From the NCBI RefSeq assembly GCF_027920745.1, contig NZ_JAQIBB010000001.1:62001-126000 (forward strand): a DNA stretch of 64,000 nt, read 5' to 3'. The notes beneath the pieces were generated by a model. It was given only the letters and a program-made list of their open reading frames with translations, had not been told where the DNA came from and did no database searches. Shown piece by piece: positions 1 through 8,876 of this stretch; position 1 is the stretch's first letter; the number at the start of each line of letters is the position of its first letter. A program made the translations under genes and the position numbers. The DNA comes from Gallibacterium faecale. Lineage in GTDB: Bacteria; Pseudomonadota; Gammaproteobacteria; Enterobacterales; Pasteurellaceae.

Positions 1-60
1 CAATCAACGGCGATTGTTGCACAACTCGGTATCGTAATCTTAACGCAGTCACTGCCTTAA
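1..60 (+). CDS. glgX: 3' end of a glycogen-cluster gene, probably glgX
   Basis: The frame that starts at base 1 is open for 19 codons and ends at the TAA at 58-60; the residues include STAIVAQLG. It lies 27 bases before glgC, where Pasteurellaceae glg clusters usually carry the debranching enzyme glgX (order glgB-glgX-glgC-glgA-glgP). A hydrophobic tail with a PxSTAIV-like stretch fits the C-terminal beta domain of the alpha-amylase superfamily, so glgX or glgB would both fit. The fragment is too short for a firm identification; the name rests mainly on position. Confidence 0.5.
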   Translation, partial: QSTAIVAQLGIVILTQSLP

Positions 61-87
61 CAATATATAACATCACAGGAGAATATT

Positions 88-1407
88 ATGAGCGCAGCAA
101 CCACAACTAAATCTATTCCAACTCGGGAAAGTATCGCCAATGATACGTTGGTACTTATCTTAGCAGGTGGTAGAGGTTCTCGTTTACATGAGATGACGGA
201 TCGTCGTGCTAAACCAGCAGTCTATTTTGGTGGTGCACATCGTATTATCGATTTTGCTTTATCAAACTGTTTAAATTCAGGATTATTAAAAATTGGGGTG
301 ATTACCCAATATGAAGCCCATTCATTATTACGTCATTTACAACATGGATGGTCTTTCTTGCCACGTGAACGTGGTCATTTTGTGGATATGCTCCCAGCGC
401 GCCAACAATTAAATGATTCTACTTGGTATCGTGGTACTGCGGATGCGGTATGGCAAAACGTACCAATTATGAAAGAGCATTACCGTCCTAAATATGTATT
501 GATTCTTGCTGGTGACCATATTTATAAAATGGACTATATGCGTATGATCGAAGATCATATTGAATTTGGTGGTAAAGCTACTGTGGGTTGTATTGAAGTA
601 CCAAAAGAAGATGCGAAAGCCTTTGGTGTTATGGCAGTGAACGATAAACTCAAAGTGGAAGCATTTGTTGAAAAACCAGCCGATCCACCAACAATGCCAG
701 ACAAACCAAATTCATCTTTAGCATCAATGGGAATTTATGTATTTGATGCAGATTATCTGTATGAAATTCTAGAAAGAGAAGCAAGCTACGAAAATACTTC
801 TCACGATTTTGGTAAAGATATTATTCCTGCGATGGTAGAGGAAGGATTACTCTATGCCCACCCATTTGAACGTTCAAGTAAAGGTAGAAATACACAAGGA
901 CTTATCTACTGGCGTGATGTGGGAACCTTAGAAAGCTATTGGTCAGCGAATATTGACCTTGTCAGTGAAAAACCGCAATTAAATATGTTTGATAAAAATT
1001 GGCCAATCCGTACTGTGCCAAAACAAACATTACCAACAAAATTCTTCTATAAACATCCACATAAACAAACTATTGATAACTCATTAATTGGTGGTAGTGG
1101 CGTGATCATTGATGCGGAAATTAGTAATTCTGTACTCTTTGATCATGTACGTGTAGAAGAGGGATCAAAAATAGAATATGCGGTAATTCTACCTCAAGTG
1201 AAAATTGGTAAAAACTGTGTATTACGCCGTTGTATTATTGATCGTAATTGCCGTATTCCAGATGGTATGCAAATCGGAGTGGATTTAGACGTTGATCGTC
1301 AACGTTTCAGAATTAGTAGCCAAGGTAATATTGTATTAGTTACTGAACCAATGTTAGAAAAATTATTGGCAAAACAACAAGTAGAAGAAGCATCGGCAGC
1401 GGAATAG
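88..1407 (+). CDS. glgC: Glucose-1-phosphate adenylyltransferase (ADP-glucose pyrophosphorylase)
   Basis: Makes ADP-glucose and pyrophosphate from glucose-1-phosphate and ATP, the committed step of bacterial glycogen synthesis. The 439-residue product has the N-terminal nucleotidyltransferase fold, with the pyrophosphorylase loop GGRGSRLHEMTDRRAKP near residues 27-43; the Lys of RRAKPAV corresponds to the fructose-1,6-bisphosphate activator site of the E. coli enzyme. GDHIYKMDY holds the catalytic Asp and FVEKPA the glucose-1-phosphate Lys. The C-terminal third has the left-handed beta-helix character of this family (VGTLESYWSAN, then VLFDHVRVEEGS). ATG at 88 has AGGAG seven bases upstream. 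It is the first complete gene of the glg cluster and is followed by glgA. Confidence 0.97.
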   Translation: MSAATTTKSIPTRESIANDTLVLILAGGRGSRLHEMTDRRAKPAVYFGGAHRIIDFALSNCLNSGLLKIGVITQYEAHSLLRHLQHGWSFLPRERGHFVDMLPARQQLNDSTWYRGTADAVWQNVPIMKEHYRPKYVLILAGDHIYKMDYMRMIEDHIEFGGKATVGCIEVPKEDAKAFGVMAVNDKLKVEAFVEKPADPPTMPDKPNSSLASMGIYVFDADYLYEILEREASYENTSHDFGKDIIPAMVEEGLLYAHPFERSSKGRNTQGLIYWRDVGTLESYWSANIDLVSEKPQLNMFDKNWPIRTVPKQTLPTKFFYKHPHKQTIDNSLIGGSGVIIDAEISNSVLFDHVRVEEGSKIEYAVILPQVKIGKNCVLRRCIIDRNCRIPDGMQIGVDLDVDRQRFRISSQGNIVLVTEPMLEKLLAKQQVEEASAAE

Positions 1408-1438
1408 TTGCTCTTTTTCTACCATAATTATCATCAAT

Positions 1439-1483
1439 AATATCCACTTTTTCGAGAGGATTAAACACGGAAAAGTGGATATT
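1439..1483 (+). promoter_or_regulatory. Long-stem hairpin between glgC and glgA
   Basis: Two perfectly complementary 13-base arms (1439-1451 and 1471-1483, core TATCCACTTTT/AAAAGTGGATA) enclose a 19-base loop. No T-run follows on the plus strand, so it does not look like an intrinsic terminator. It may stabilise or process the glgC-glgA transcript; that is inference. Confidence 0.55.
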
Positions 1484-1517
1484 TCATCACAAAAAAATTT
1501 AAGGATCTTAATTAATA

Positions 1518-2945
1518 ATGAAAGTACTTCATATCTGTTCGGAACTTTATCCACTTATTAAGACAGGCGGACTGGCAGATGTTATGGGGGCACTACCTTT
1601 TGCCCAAAAAGCAGAAGGAATGGATGTTCGCGTCGTGCTGCCTATGTATCCCGCAGTTGCTGAAAAATTGCAACATGAACATTCACTGCATCTTTTTACG
1701 TTTGCTGGTCATATCGAAATTCGTCATGCTGAATATCAAGGTATTGGCATTTACTTGATTAATGCACCTCATTTATTCAATCGTAACGGCAATCCTTACC
1801 ATAACGAATATTATCAAGATTATGCAGATAACTATTTACGTTTTGCGATTCTTGGCTGGACAGGCGCAGCATTAGCTGCGGGCGCTGATACTTGGTGGGG
1901 CGCAGCTGATGTCTTGCATATGCATGATTGGCAAGCTGGTTTGGCTGGTGCTTATGCTGTTGCTTGGAATCTGCCTGTCAAAAAAATCTTTACTATTCAT
2001 AATTTAGCGTACGCAGGTTGCTTTGATGCGCGTCATATGGCGGAATTGCAGTTACCACATCATTTTTTCCACGTTGACGGCTTAGAGTTTTATGGTCAAA
2101 TTTCTTATCTGAAAGCAGGGCTTTATTATGCAGATGAAATTACCGCTGTAAGCCCAACTTATGCCCGAGAAATTACCGATCCAAGTATGGCTTATGGATT
2201 TGATGGCTTACTCCAAACACGTGCAGCGCAACAACGTTTACACGGTATTTTAAATGGTGTTGATGATCAAGTTTGGAATCCGGCCACAGATACCAATATC
2301 GCCAAAACTTATAAAGTAGGTAAGATGCAAGGAAAGAAAAAAGATAAAGAGGATTTACAAGCAGAATTTGGCTTAGCACAGAATCCGGATGCACCACTAT
2401 TAGTGATGGTTACTCGATTAGTGGAACAAAAAGGGGCGGATTTAGTCGTTGCCGCAGCAGAAGCTATGGTCAGAAAAGGAATTCAATTAGCAGTATTAGG
2501 ATCAGGCGCTCCACATCTTGAAGAGAGCTTACGTTATCTTGCAGCAACTTATCCGCAACAAATTGGTGTGAAAATTGCCTATAACGAAGCGTTATCACAC
2601 CGTATGGTAGCAGGTGGTGATGTGATTTTAGTCCCTAGTCGTTTTGAACCTTGTGGTTTGACGCAATTATATGGTTTGAAATATGGAACTTTACCATTAG
2701 TGCGTTCAACTGGCGGTTTGGCAGATACTGTGGTTGATACTACGCCAGAAACCCAAAAAGAGAAAACGGCAACTGGTTTTGTCTTTTTACATGCAGATGT
2801 CAATGGCTTCTTGTATGCCGTAGATAAGATGTTAGAAGTTTGGGCAAAACCGCGTCAATGGAGCCTAATTAGATCGACAGCAATGCAACAAGATTTTAGT
2901 TGGCAAAAAGCTGCAAAAAGTTATCTTGCCTTATATAGCAAATAA
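1518..2945 (+). CDS. glgA: Glycogen synthase (ADP-glucose type, GT5)
   Basis: Transfers glucose from ADP-glucose to the non-reducing end of alpha-1,4-glucan. The 475-residue length is typical. The N terminus MKVLHICSELYPLIKTGGLAD carries the diagnostic KTGGL motif (residues 15-19) that binds ADP-glucose. The C-terminal GT-B domain has SRFEPCGLTQLYGLKYGT followed by VRSTGGLADTV, including the conserved E-x7-E-type acidic region and the second GGL motif. ATG at 1518 has AAGGAT about 12 bases upstream. It lies 110 bases after glgC and is closed by a strong terminator at 2965, so glgP downstream is probably transcribed separately. Confidence 0.97.
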   Translation: MKVLHICSELYPLIKTGGLADVMGALPFAQKAEGMDVRVVLPMYPAVAEKLQHEHSLHLFTFAGHIEIRHAEYQGIGIYLINAPHLFNRNGNPYHNEYYQDYADNYLRFAILGWTGAALAAGADTWWGAADVLHMHDWQAGLAGAYAVAWNLPVKKIFTIHNLAYAGCFDARHMAELQLPHHFFHVDGLEFYGQISYLKAGLYYADEITAVSPTYAREITDPSMAYGFDGLLQTRAAQQRLHGILNGVDDQVWNPATDTNIAKTYKVGKMQGKKKDKEDLQAEFGLAQNPDAPLLVMVTRLVEQKGADLVVAAAEAMVRKGIQLAVLGSGAPHLEESLRYLAATYPQQIGVKIAYNEALSHRMVAGGDVILVPSRFEPCGLTQLYGLKYGTLPLVRSTGGLADTVVDTTPETQKEKTATGFVFLHADVNGFLYAVDKMLEVWAKPRQWSLIRSTAMQQDFSWQKAAKSYLALYSK

Positions 2946-2964
2946 TTTAACCATTATTGTGCAT

Positions 2965-3006
2965 AATAGTGTGTATAAGTGATTTTATACACACTATTTA
3001 TTTTTT
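2965..3006 (+). terminator. Rho-independent terminator of glgA
   Basis: A perfect 14-base inverted repeat (2965-2978 with 2985-2998) with a 6-base loop is followed by a T-rich tract. It separates glgA from glgP. Confidence 0.85.
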
Positions 3007-3031
3007 ATAATTTTGTCAGGATTATGAAAAT

Positions 3032-3047
3032 AGTGATTAAGATCAGT
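3032..3047 (+). promoter_or_regulatory. CRP-like half-palindrome upstream of glgP
   Basis: AGTGA-N6-TCAGT resembles the TGTGA-N6-TCACA consensus in 7 of 10 informative positions. It lies about 155 bases before the glgP start, in an AT-rich region that must hold the glgP promoter. The match is weak. Confidence 0.25.
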
Positions 3048-3201
3048 GTTTTATAACTGGAGAAAAACTTCTAATTAATTTTTAATAATGAATATTTATA
3101 CAATTTTCGTTTAAATAGCATTCATTTTTCATTGAAAAAATCAACAAAATAACATAGGATACCCGCCGCAAAATTTGCTATTTTCCTATTGGAGATCAAA
3201 A

Positions 3202-5709
3202 ATGCCATCAAATAAAATTAAATTTACCTATAATGCACCTGCCAGAGATGTTGAATCCCTCAAAGCAACTATCGTTTCAAAATTGATTTACAATCTATGC
3301 TGCGAACCTTCAGAAGCAAAATTAACTAATTGGTTAAATGCAGCGCTTTATACAGTACGTGATTTAAGTGCACAATCTCGTTTACATACTCGCCGTGCGA
3401 TCAAACATGAAAAATCACGTCGTGTCTATTATTTGTCTATGGAATTCTTAATGGGGCGTGCTTTCAGCAACGCACTGATTGCAGAAAATGTCTATGAAGC
3501 AATGAAACAAGCCTTTACTGAATTAGGCTTAGATTTTGATGCAATCCTAAACCAAGAAGAAGATCCGGGTTTAGGAAATGGTGGTTTAGGCCGCTTAGCA
3601 GCTTGTTTCTTAGATAGTTTAGCGACCCTTCGTATTCCCGCAACTGGTTATGGTATTCGCTATGACTACGGTATGTTTAAACAAGAAATTGAAAACGGTC
3701 GTCAAGTCGAAAAACCAGATGGTTGGTTAGCACAAAATATTGCATGGGAATATAACCGTCCAAGTAAAAAAATTCCAATTCGTTTTGGTGGACAAATTTA
3801 TTACGAAAACAATAAATGTATCTGGAAACCGTCTGATGAAGTGCTGGCATTAGGTTATGACCAATTAATCCCTGGTTATGACAATGACATTGCTAACACA
3901 CTTCGTTTATGGTCAGCTCAATCTAGTGATGCCTTTAGTCTTAATGATTTTAACCGTGGTGACTATTTTGCCGCGATGGAGAAACAAAATTTCTCAGAAA
4001 ACGTTTCTCGTGTTTTATATCCAGATGACTCAACAACCGCAGGCCGTGAATTACGTTTACGTCAAGAGTATTTCTTAACATCTGCGTCAGTACAAGATAT
4101 TTTACGTCGTCATCTCGATATTTTTGATAATTTAGATAATTTAGCCGATAAAGTCGCAATCCACTTAAATGATACTCACCCAGTATTAGCCATTCCTGAA
4201 TTAATGCGTCTATTAATTGATGAACATGGCTACGAATGGATTCAAGCGTGGGAAATGTGCTGTAAGATCTTCTCTTATACCAACCATACTTTGATGAGCG
4301 AAGCATTAGAAACTTGGCCAATCGAGATGTTAGGTACAATCTTACCTCGCCATTTACAAATTATCTTAGAAATTAATGAATACTTCTTAAATGATCTTCG
4401 TGCGAAAGGTTATGGTGAGGATGTGATTCGCCGTGTGTCTATTATTGATGAAGATAATGGACGCCGTGTGCGGATGGCTTGGTTAGCGGTGATCGGTTCA
4501 TATAAGATCAATGGCGTGGCGAAAATCCACTCTGACTTAATGGTGAAATCAATTTTTGCTGATTTTGCTAAAATTTATCCAGATCGTTTTACCAATGTCA
4601 CTAATGGGGTAACGCCTCGTCGTTGGTTGGCGATTGCGAATCCGGGATTATCATCATTAATTGATAGTCGTATTGGTAAGGCATGGCGTAAGGATCTTGA
4701 AGAGTTAAGCAAATTGAATCAATTTGCCGATGATCAAAGTTTCTTACAAGATTTCCAACGCGTGAAATTTGAAAATAAACAGCGTTTAGCTGATTACATT
4801 AAGAGCCATCTTGGGATTGAGGTTAATCCACATGCCTTATTTGACGTACAAGTGAAACGTATTCACGAATATAAACGTCAATTATTGAATGTATTACACA
4901 TCATTTATCGTTATAACCAAATTTTACAAAATCCAGATGCAGATTGGACACCAAGAGTCTTTATTTTCGCCGGAAAAGCAGCAAGTGCTTATCATACAGC
5001 GAAGAAAATTATTAATTTAATCAATGATGTTGCTCAAGTTATCAATAATGATGGTCGAGTACGTGATTTAATTAAAGTGGTATTTATTCCTAACTATGGT
5101 GTAAGTTTGGCACAAATTATTATTCCGGCAGCGGATCTTTCTGAACAAATTTCATTAGCAGGAACTGAAGCATCAGGAACCAGTAATATGAAATTTGCAT
5201 TAAACGGTGCACTGACAGTAGGAACATTAGATGGTGCTAATGTAGAAATCTTGAATATGGTAGGCCAAGAAAATGTATTCATTTTTGGTAATACTGTAGA
5301 ACAAGTGGAAGCATTGCGAGCAAGAGGGTATTCACCGTTTGAATTCTTTGAAAAAGATCCACAATTACACGAAATTGTGCAGCAAATTACGACAGGACGT
5401 TTCTCGCCACAAGAACCAATGCGTTATCAAAATGAATTGAATCTGTTCAGCGATTATTATCAAGTGATGGCGGATTTCCGTTCTTATGTAGAAATCCAAA
5501 AACAAGTGGATCAACATTATCGCAATCCACAAGCGTGGGCGAAATCAGCATTAATTAATACGGCTAATATGGGTTATTTCTCTTCAGACCGCTCAATTAT
5601 TGATTATGCGGAAAATATCTGGAAAGTAGGACCATTATTAAGTTATGACAAAGAAGTTTATGAAGCAGAGAACTGTGTCTTTGAAGATGAACTTCCAGAA
5701 AAAATTTAA
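3202..5709 (+). CDS. glgP: Glycogen/maltodextrin phosphorylase
   Basis: Phosphorolysis of alpha-1,4-glucan to glucose-1-phosphate, a PLP enzyme of family GT35. The start at ATG 3202 is preferred because GGAG sits 8 bases upstream; the product is then 835 residues, normal for the family. Landmarks: SRRVYYLSMEFLMGRAFSN near the N terminus, EDPGLGNGGLGRLAACFLDS, HLNDTHPVLAIPELMRLL, and the PLP-site region EASGTSNMKFALNGALT with the Schiff-base Lys in NMK. It follows a terminator and a 195-base gap that probably carries its own promoter. It catalyses the opposite flux to glgC/glgA in the same cluster. MalP is a close paralogue family, but the glg context favours GlgP. Confidence 0.96.
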   Translation: MPSNKIKFTYNAPARDVESLKATIVSKLIYNLCCEPSEAKLTNWLNAALYTVRDLSAQSRLHTRRAIKHEKSRRVYYLSMEFLMGRAFSNALIAENVYEAMKQAFTELGLDFDAILNQEEDPGLGNGGLGRLAACFLDSLATLRIPATGYGIRYDYGMFKQEIENGRQVEKPDGWLAQNIAWEYNRPSKKIPIRFGGQIYYENNKCIWKPSDEVLALGYDQLIPGYDNDIANTLRLWSAQSSDAFSLNDFNRGDYFAAMEKQNFSENVSRVLYPDDSTTAGRELRLRQEYFLTSASVQDILRRHLDIFDNLDNLADKVAIHLNDTHPVLAIPELMRLLIDEHGYEWIQAWEMCCKIFSYTNHTLMSEALETWPIEMLGTILPRHLQIILEINEYFLNDLRAKGYGEDVIRRVSIIDEDNGRRVRMAWLAVIGSYKINGVAKIHSDLMVKSIFADFAKIYPDRFTNVTNGVTPRRWLAIANPGLSSLIDSRIGKAWRKDLEELSKLNQFADDQSFLQDFQRVKFENKQRLADYIKSHLGIEVNPHALFDVQVKRIHEYKRQLLNVLHIIYRYNQILQNPDADWTPRVFIFAGKAASAYHTAKKIINLINDVAQVINNDGRVRDLIKVVFIPNYGVSLAQIIIPAADLSEQISLAGTEASGTSNMKFALNGALTVGTLDGANVEILNMVGQENVFIFGNTVEQVEALRARGYSPFEFFEKDPQLHEIVQQITTGRFSPQEPMRYQNELNLFSDYYQVMADFRSYVEIQKQVDQHYRNPQAWAKSALINTANMGYFSSDRSIIDYAENIWKVGPLLSYDKEVYEAENCVFEDELPEKI

Positions 5710-5737
5710 TTAATGTCATTTAAAAATCTATGAAAAA

Positions 5738-5761
5738 AGGCAGTCCCTATGGACTGCCTTC
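5738..5761. terminator. Bidirectional terminator between glgP and tcyP
   Basis: A perfect 10-base stem (AAGGCAGTCC/GGACTGCCTT) with a CTAT loop lies between the two convergent genes. A T6 tail follows on the minus strand and a weaker T-rich tail on the plus strand. Confidence 0.85.
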
Positions 5762-5776
5762 TTAATCTTCAAATAT

Positions 5777-7141
5777 CTAATTTTGTTCAGCAAAAGTACG
5801 CTCATCAGCTTGTTTTAGAATACGGCTAGAAATTGTACCTGCTGTCATTGCACCATTTACATTTAATGCAGTGCGTCCCATATCAATTAAAGGTTCAATT
5901 GAGATTAATAAACCGACTAAGGTTAATGGTAATCCCATAGTCGAAAGTACAATAATCGCCGCAAATGTTGCACCACCACCAACACCAGCGATACCAAATG
6001 AAGAAATGGTAACGACTAACACTAAAGTGGCTAAGAAATTGATTGAAGTCGGGTCAATGCCCACTGTTGGCGCAACCATCACTGCTAACATCGCAGGATA
6101 AATCCCTGCACAACCATTTTGACCAATCGTAGCACCGAAGGAAGCGGAGAAATTAGCAATCGCACTTGATACGCCTAATTTATTGATTTGGGTTTCAATA
6201 TTTAACGGAATTGTGGCTGCACTTGAACGAGAAGTGAAGGCAAATAATAGGGTAGGTGAGACTTTTTGATAATAACGAATCGGATTAACTTTAAACAAAG
6301 AAAGTAACAATCCATGAACGAAGAACATTAAAATAATCGCCAAGTAGGAAGCGACAACAAAACCAGCTAAGTTAATAATATCCGCTAAACTAGAGCTTGC
6401 GACAACTTTCGTCATTAAAGCAAGGACACCATAAGGTGTTAAACGAATCACAACTCGAACTAATGCCATAATTAATTTGTTTAATGTATCAACGCCTTGA
6501 GCAATGCGTTCTGATAAGGATTCATCTTTTTTACGAATTGTGAGAATTGCTACACCTAAGAAAGCAGAAAAAATCACGACACTAATAATTGAGGTTGGAT
6601 TAGCCCCAGTTAATTCAGCAAATGGATTTTTTGGAATAAATGAAAGGATCATACTTGGAATAGTTAATCCATCAAGTTGCGCCGCACGACCGAGTACTTT
6701 TTCATTCGCAGCAAGTTCACGTGCTCCTGATGTTAATCCTTCAGCAGAAAGATGGAATAGGTTGGTCATGGCTATCCCAATGATCGCGGCAATCGCTGTG
6801 GTAACTAATAGAATAGAGAGTACACTAAAGCTAATTTTACCAAGGGAACTCGCATCATGCAGACGTGAAATAGCAGAAAGAATTGAAACAAAAACTAAAG
6901 GCATCACAATCATTTGTAGCAAACGCACATAACCATTACCAACAATATTGAGCCAATTAATAGTTTCAGCGAGTACTGGGGAATCAATTTTATAGATAAG
7001 TTGTAGTACGCCACCGAAGATTACTCCGATAACCAATCCGACTAATACAGTACGCGATAGATTATCAGAACGTTTGAAATAAATGCCTACCAGCCATAAT
7101 AGGCCAATAAAGATAATTAGATTAATAATAGTACTTAACAT
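5777..7141 (-). CDS. tcyP: L-cystine symporter TcyP (dicarboxylate/amino acid:cation symporter family)
   Basis: Inner-membrane secondary carrier for L-cystine of the DAACS (SLC1-like) family. The 454-residue protein matches E. coli TcyP (YdjN) along its length: VGNGYVRLLQMIVMPLVFVSIL, FIPKNPFAELTGANPTSIISVV, the hairpin segment FTSRSSAATIPLN, FGATIGQNGCAGIYPAML and the C-terminal EPLIDMGRTALNVNGAMTAG. The SSAAT and NxxG motifs mark the substrate- and cation-binding reentrant loops. It is monocistronic, convergent with glgP, with a roughly 185-base promoter region before the repeat at 7326. A glutamate/dicarboxylate carrier is less likely given the TcyP-specific C terminus. Confidence 0.93.
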   Translation of the reverse strand: MLSTIINLIIFIGLLWLVGIYFKRSDNLSRTVLVGLVIGVIFGGVLQLIYKIDSPVLAETINWLNIVGNGYVRLLQMIVMPLVFVSILSAISRLHDASSLGKISFSVLSILLVTTAIAAIIGIAMTNLFHLSAEGLTSGARELAANEKVLGRAAQLDGLTIPSMILSFIPKNPFAELTGANPTSIISVVIFSAFLGVAILTIRKKDESLSERIAQGVDTLNKLIMALVRVVIRLTPYGVLALMTKVVASSSLADIINLAGFVVASYLAIILMFFVHGLLLSLFKVNPIRYYQKVSPTLLFAFTSRSSAATIPLNIETQINKLGVSSAIANFSASFGATIGQNGCAGIYPAMLAVMVAPTVGIDPTSINFLATLVLVVTISSFGIAGVGGGATFAAIIVLSTMGLPLTLVGLLISIEPLIDMGRTALNVNGAMTAGTISSRILKQADERTFAEQN

Positions 7142-7325
7142 GAAGAGTTACCCCATTGATATAAAAATTTTTAAGCATAGTGAATTGAAAATTCGCTGAG
7201 ATTATAGCAACAGTTATTTAACACTTCATTATGACATTTCATTATAAGAGAGAAGATAGTGTTATTTGGGATGTGAGCAAAATGGAGTTGGTGAGAAATA
7301 AGCTAAATCTATTAGAAGATTTAGC

Positions 7326-7680
7326 TTAGACTGTTGACAAACCTAAAATTAATCACAAATCTTAATAAATGTGTAATGGGTTCCCTCTCACACTTGCCCG
7401 AATGCAAATAAGATTTTCCGGGCGGCAAAATCTTATTGGAATGAGGAGTAGCAAGTGTGCGAGGGTGTGTTTATTCGCTTCGCTCACCCTTCGGGCTGTT
7501 GCTTTCAGCAACATTCAACGCTTTGCATTGTCTTTTGCTTCGTTTTCTTTACACAAGTAAAGACAAAAAGCGATAGCTTTTTGAACGTTGCTTGCAACGG
7601 CTCGTTAGAGTGAGCAAGCTTGCTTGCGAATAAAATGAAGTCGCCCTTTAGGGCGAAACCTAAATGCTAGTTAGAACAAA
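7326..7680. repeat. Dispersed nested-hairpin repeat, copy A
   Basis: About 355 bases that match two further copies at 49580-49850 and 51041-51321. Shared blocks in order: TGACAAACCTAA; TTAATGGGTTCC.TCTCACACTTG; AATAAGATTTTC paired with GAAAATCTTATT; GCAAGTGTGCGAGG; TTTGCTTCGTTTTCTTTACA; and a 3' block TCGCCCTTTAGGGCGAAACC. CTCACACTTGC (about 7386) pairs with GCAAGTGTGCGAG (about 7451). This copy lacks the inner hairpin of B and C. Instead it carries extra sequence around the TTTGCTTCG block, bounded by TTATTCGC (about 7471) and GCGAATAA (about 7626), itself an inverted repeat. No transposase or plausible protein is present. It lies between tcyP and the aldo/keto reductase; bases 7681-7892 beyond it hold nothing I recognise. 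Confidence 0.85.
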
Positions 7681-7892
7681 ATTATAATTCACCAAGAAGC
7701 CAATTGATGCAATCCTTAGCTCAAAAATTTTTATAAAAAAAGAGATTGATTTTATTGAGAAAATCTGTGCAAGCATTTTACCAAAATTAAAAAATTTTTG
7801 TGTTAGCAGACTAGTATCTAATAGCGATGAGCAGTATGCTAAGTAGGCTCAAATTACATTAAGCTGACTGTAATAAAGAAAGTGAGGATAGG

Positions 7893-8876
7893 ATGAAATA
7901 TACTAAATTGGGAAATACGGAGATTGAAGTATCTCGCATTTGTGTTGGTTGTATGTCTTATGGAAAACCATCAGAAGATTTTCATCTGTGGACATTAGAT
8001 CAACAACAAACTACCGCGATGATTAAACAGGCTATTGAATGTGGCGTAAATTTTTTTGATACCGCAAATTGTTATTCACATGGTACCAGTGAAGAGTATT
8101 TAGGTACCGCATTAAAACAATTAGGTGTCGCCAGAGAAAAAGTCGTATTAGCCTCAAAAGTTTTTTTTAATGAAGGCGCACTTTCGCGGCAAGCAATTAA
8201 CCGAGAAATTGATTTAACCTTGCAGCGGTTAGGCACAGATTATCTCGATCTTTATCAAATTCACCGTTTTGATTACAACACGCCTATTGAAGAAACAATG
8301 GAAGCTTTACATCAGCTTATTGTGGCAGGAAAAGTCAGAGCAATTGGGGCTTCTGCTATGTATGGCTATCAGTTCCATAATATGCAAATTGCAGCAGAGA
8401 AGAATGGCTGGACGCTGTTCTCAACCTTACAAAATCATTACAACTTACTTTATCGAGAAGATGAACGCGAGTTAATCCCCGTAGCAGAGCAATATGGTGT
8501 TTCTTTGATTCCTTATTCACCATTAGCGGGCGGGCATTTAACGCGTAAAACATGGGATAGTGATTCTCTGCGTAGTCAAACAGATAAAATGGCCAAAGCA
8601 AAATACGATCGTAATAAAGAAAACGATTTATTAATTGTGCAGCGTGTTGCGGAATTAGCTGAACGTTATGGCGTGTCTATGACAGAGATTGCCTTGTCTT
8701 GGCATTTTAAACGCGGTGTTACCGCACCGATTGTGGGTGCAACTAAAGTGTCGCATTTTATGGATGCCGTAAAGGCAGTAGATTTTGTATTAAGTAACGA
8801 AGATGTTGCTTATTTGGAAGAGCTTTATCTTCCGCATCCATTAACGAGTGTTATTCCAAGAAAACGTCATGAGTGA
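7893..8876 (+). CDS. Aldo/keto reductase, YajO-like
   Basis: NADPH-dependent reductase of the AKR superfamily. The 327-residue protein has the AKR (beta/alpha)8 landmarks: GVNFFDTANCYSHGTSEE with the catalytic Asp and Tyr, the Lys in ASKVFF, and the His in LDLYQIHRFDYNTPIEE. The C-terminal cofactor region APIVGATKVSHF is present. Similarity runs throughout E. coli YajO (YNPLG/YTKLG start, IHRxDYNTPIEET, HYNLxYREEER). ATG at 7893 has GAGGATAGG directly upstream. The next gene starts within its last codons (ATGAGTGA overlap), so the two are translationally coupled. YajO is implicated in thiamine-related 1-deoxyxylulose formation in E. coli; whether that applies here is unknown. Confidence 0.9.
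   Translation: MKYTKLGNTEIEVSRICVGCMSYGKPSEDFHLWTLDQQQTTAMIKQAIECGVNFFDTANCYSHGTSEEYLGTALKQLGVAREKVVLASKVFFNEGALSRQAINREIDLTLQRLGTDYLDLYQIHRFDYNTPIEETMEALHQLIVAGKVRAIGASAMYGYQFHNMQIAAEKNGWTLFSTLQNHYNLLYREDERELIPVAEQYGVSLIPYSPLAGGHLTRKTWDSDSLRSQTDKMAKAKYDRNKENDLLIVQRVAELAERYGVSMTEIALSWHFKRGVTAPIVGATKVSHFMDAVKAVDFVLSNEDVAYLEELYLPHPLTSVIPRKRHE

Noticed and set aside
5871..6932. Long plus-strand ORFs inside tcyP
   Set aside because: They are antisense to a full-length, well-matched transporter; the residues are the frame shadow of hydrophobic codons.
7369..7560. 63-codon ORF inside repeat copy A (and the similar one in copy C)
   Set aside because: It is created by the palindromic repeat sequence, its frame is not conserved among the three copies, and the peptides show no domain.
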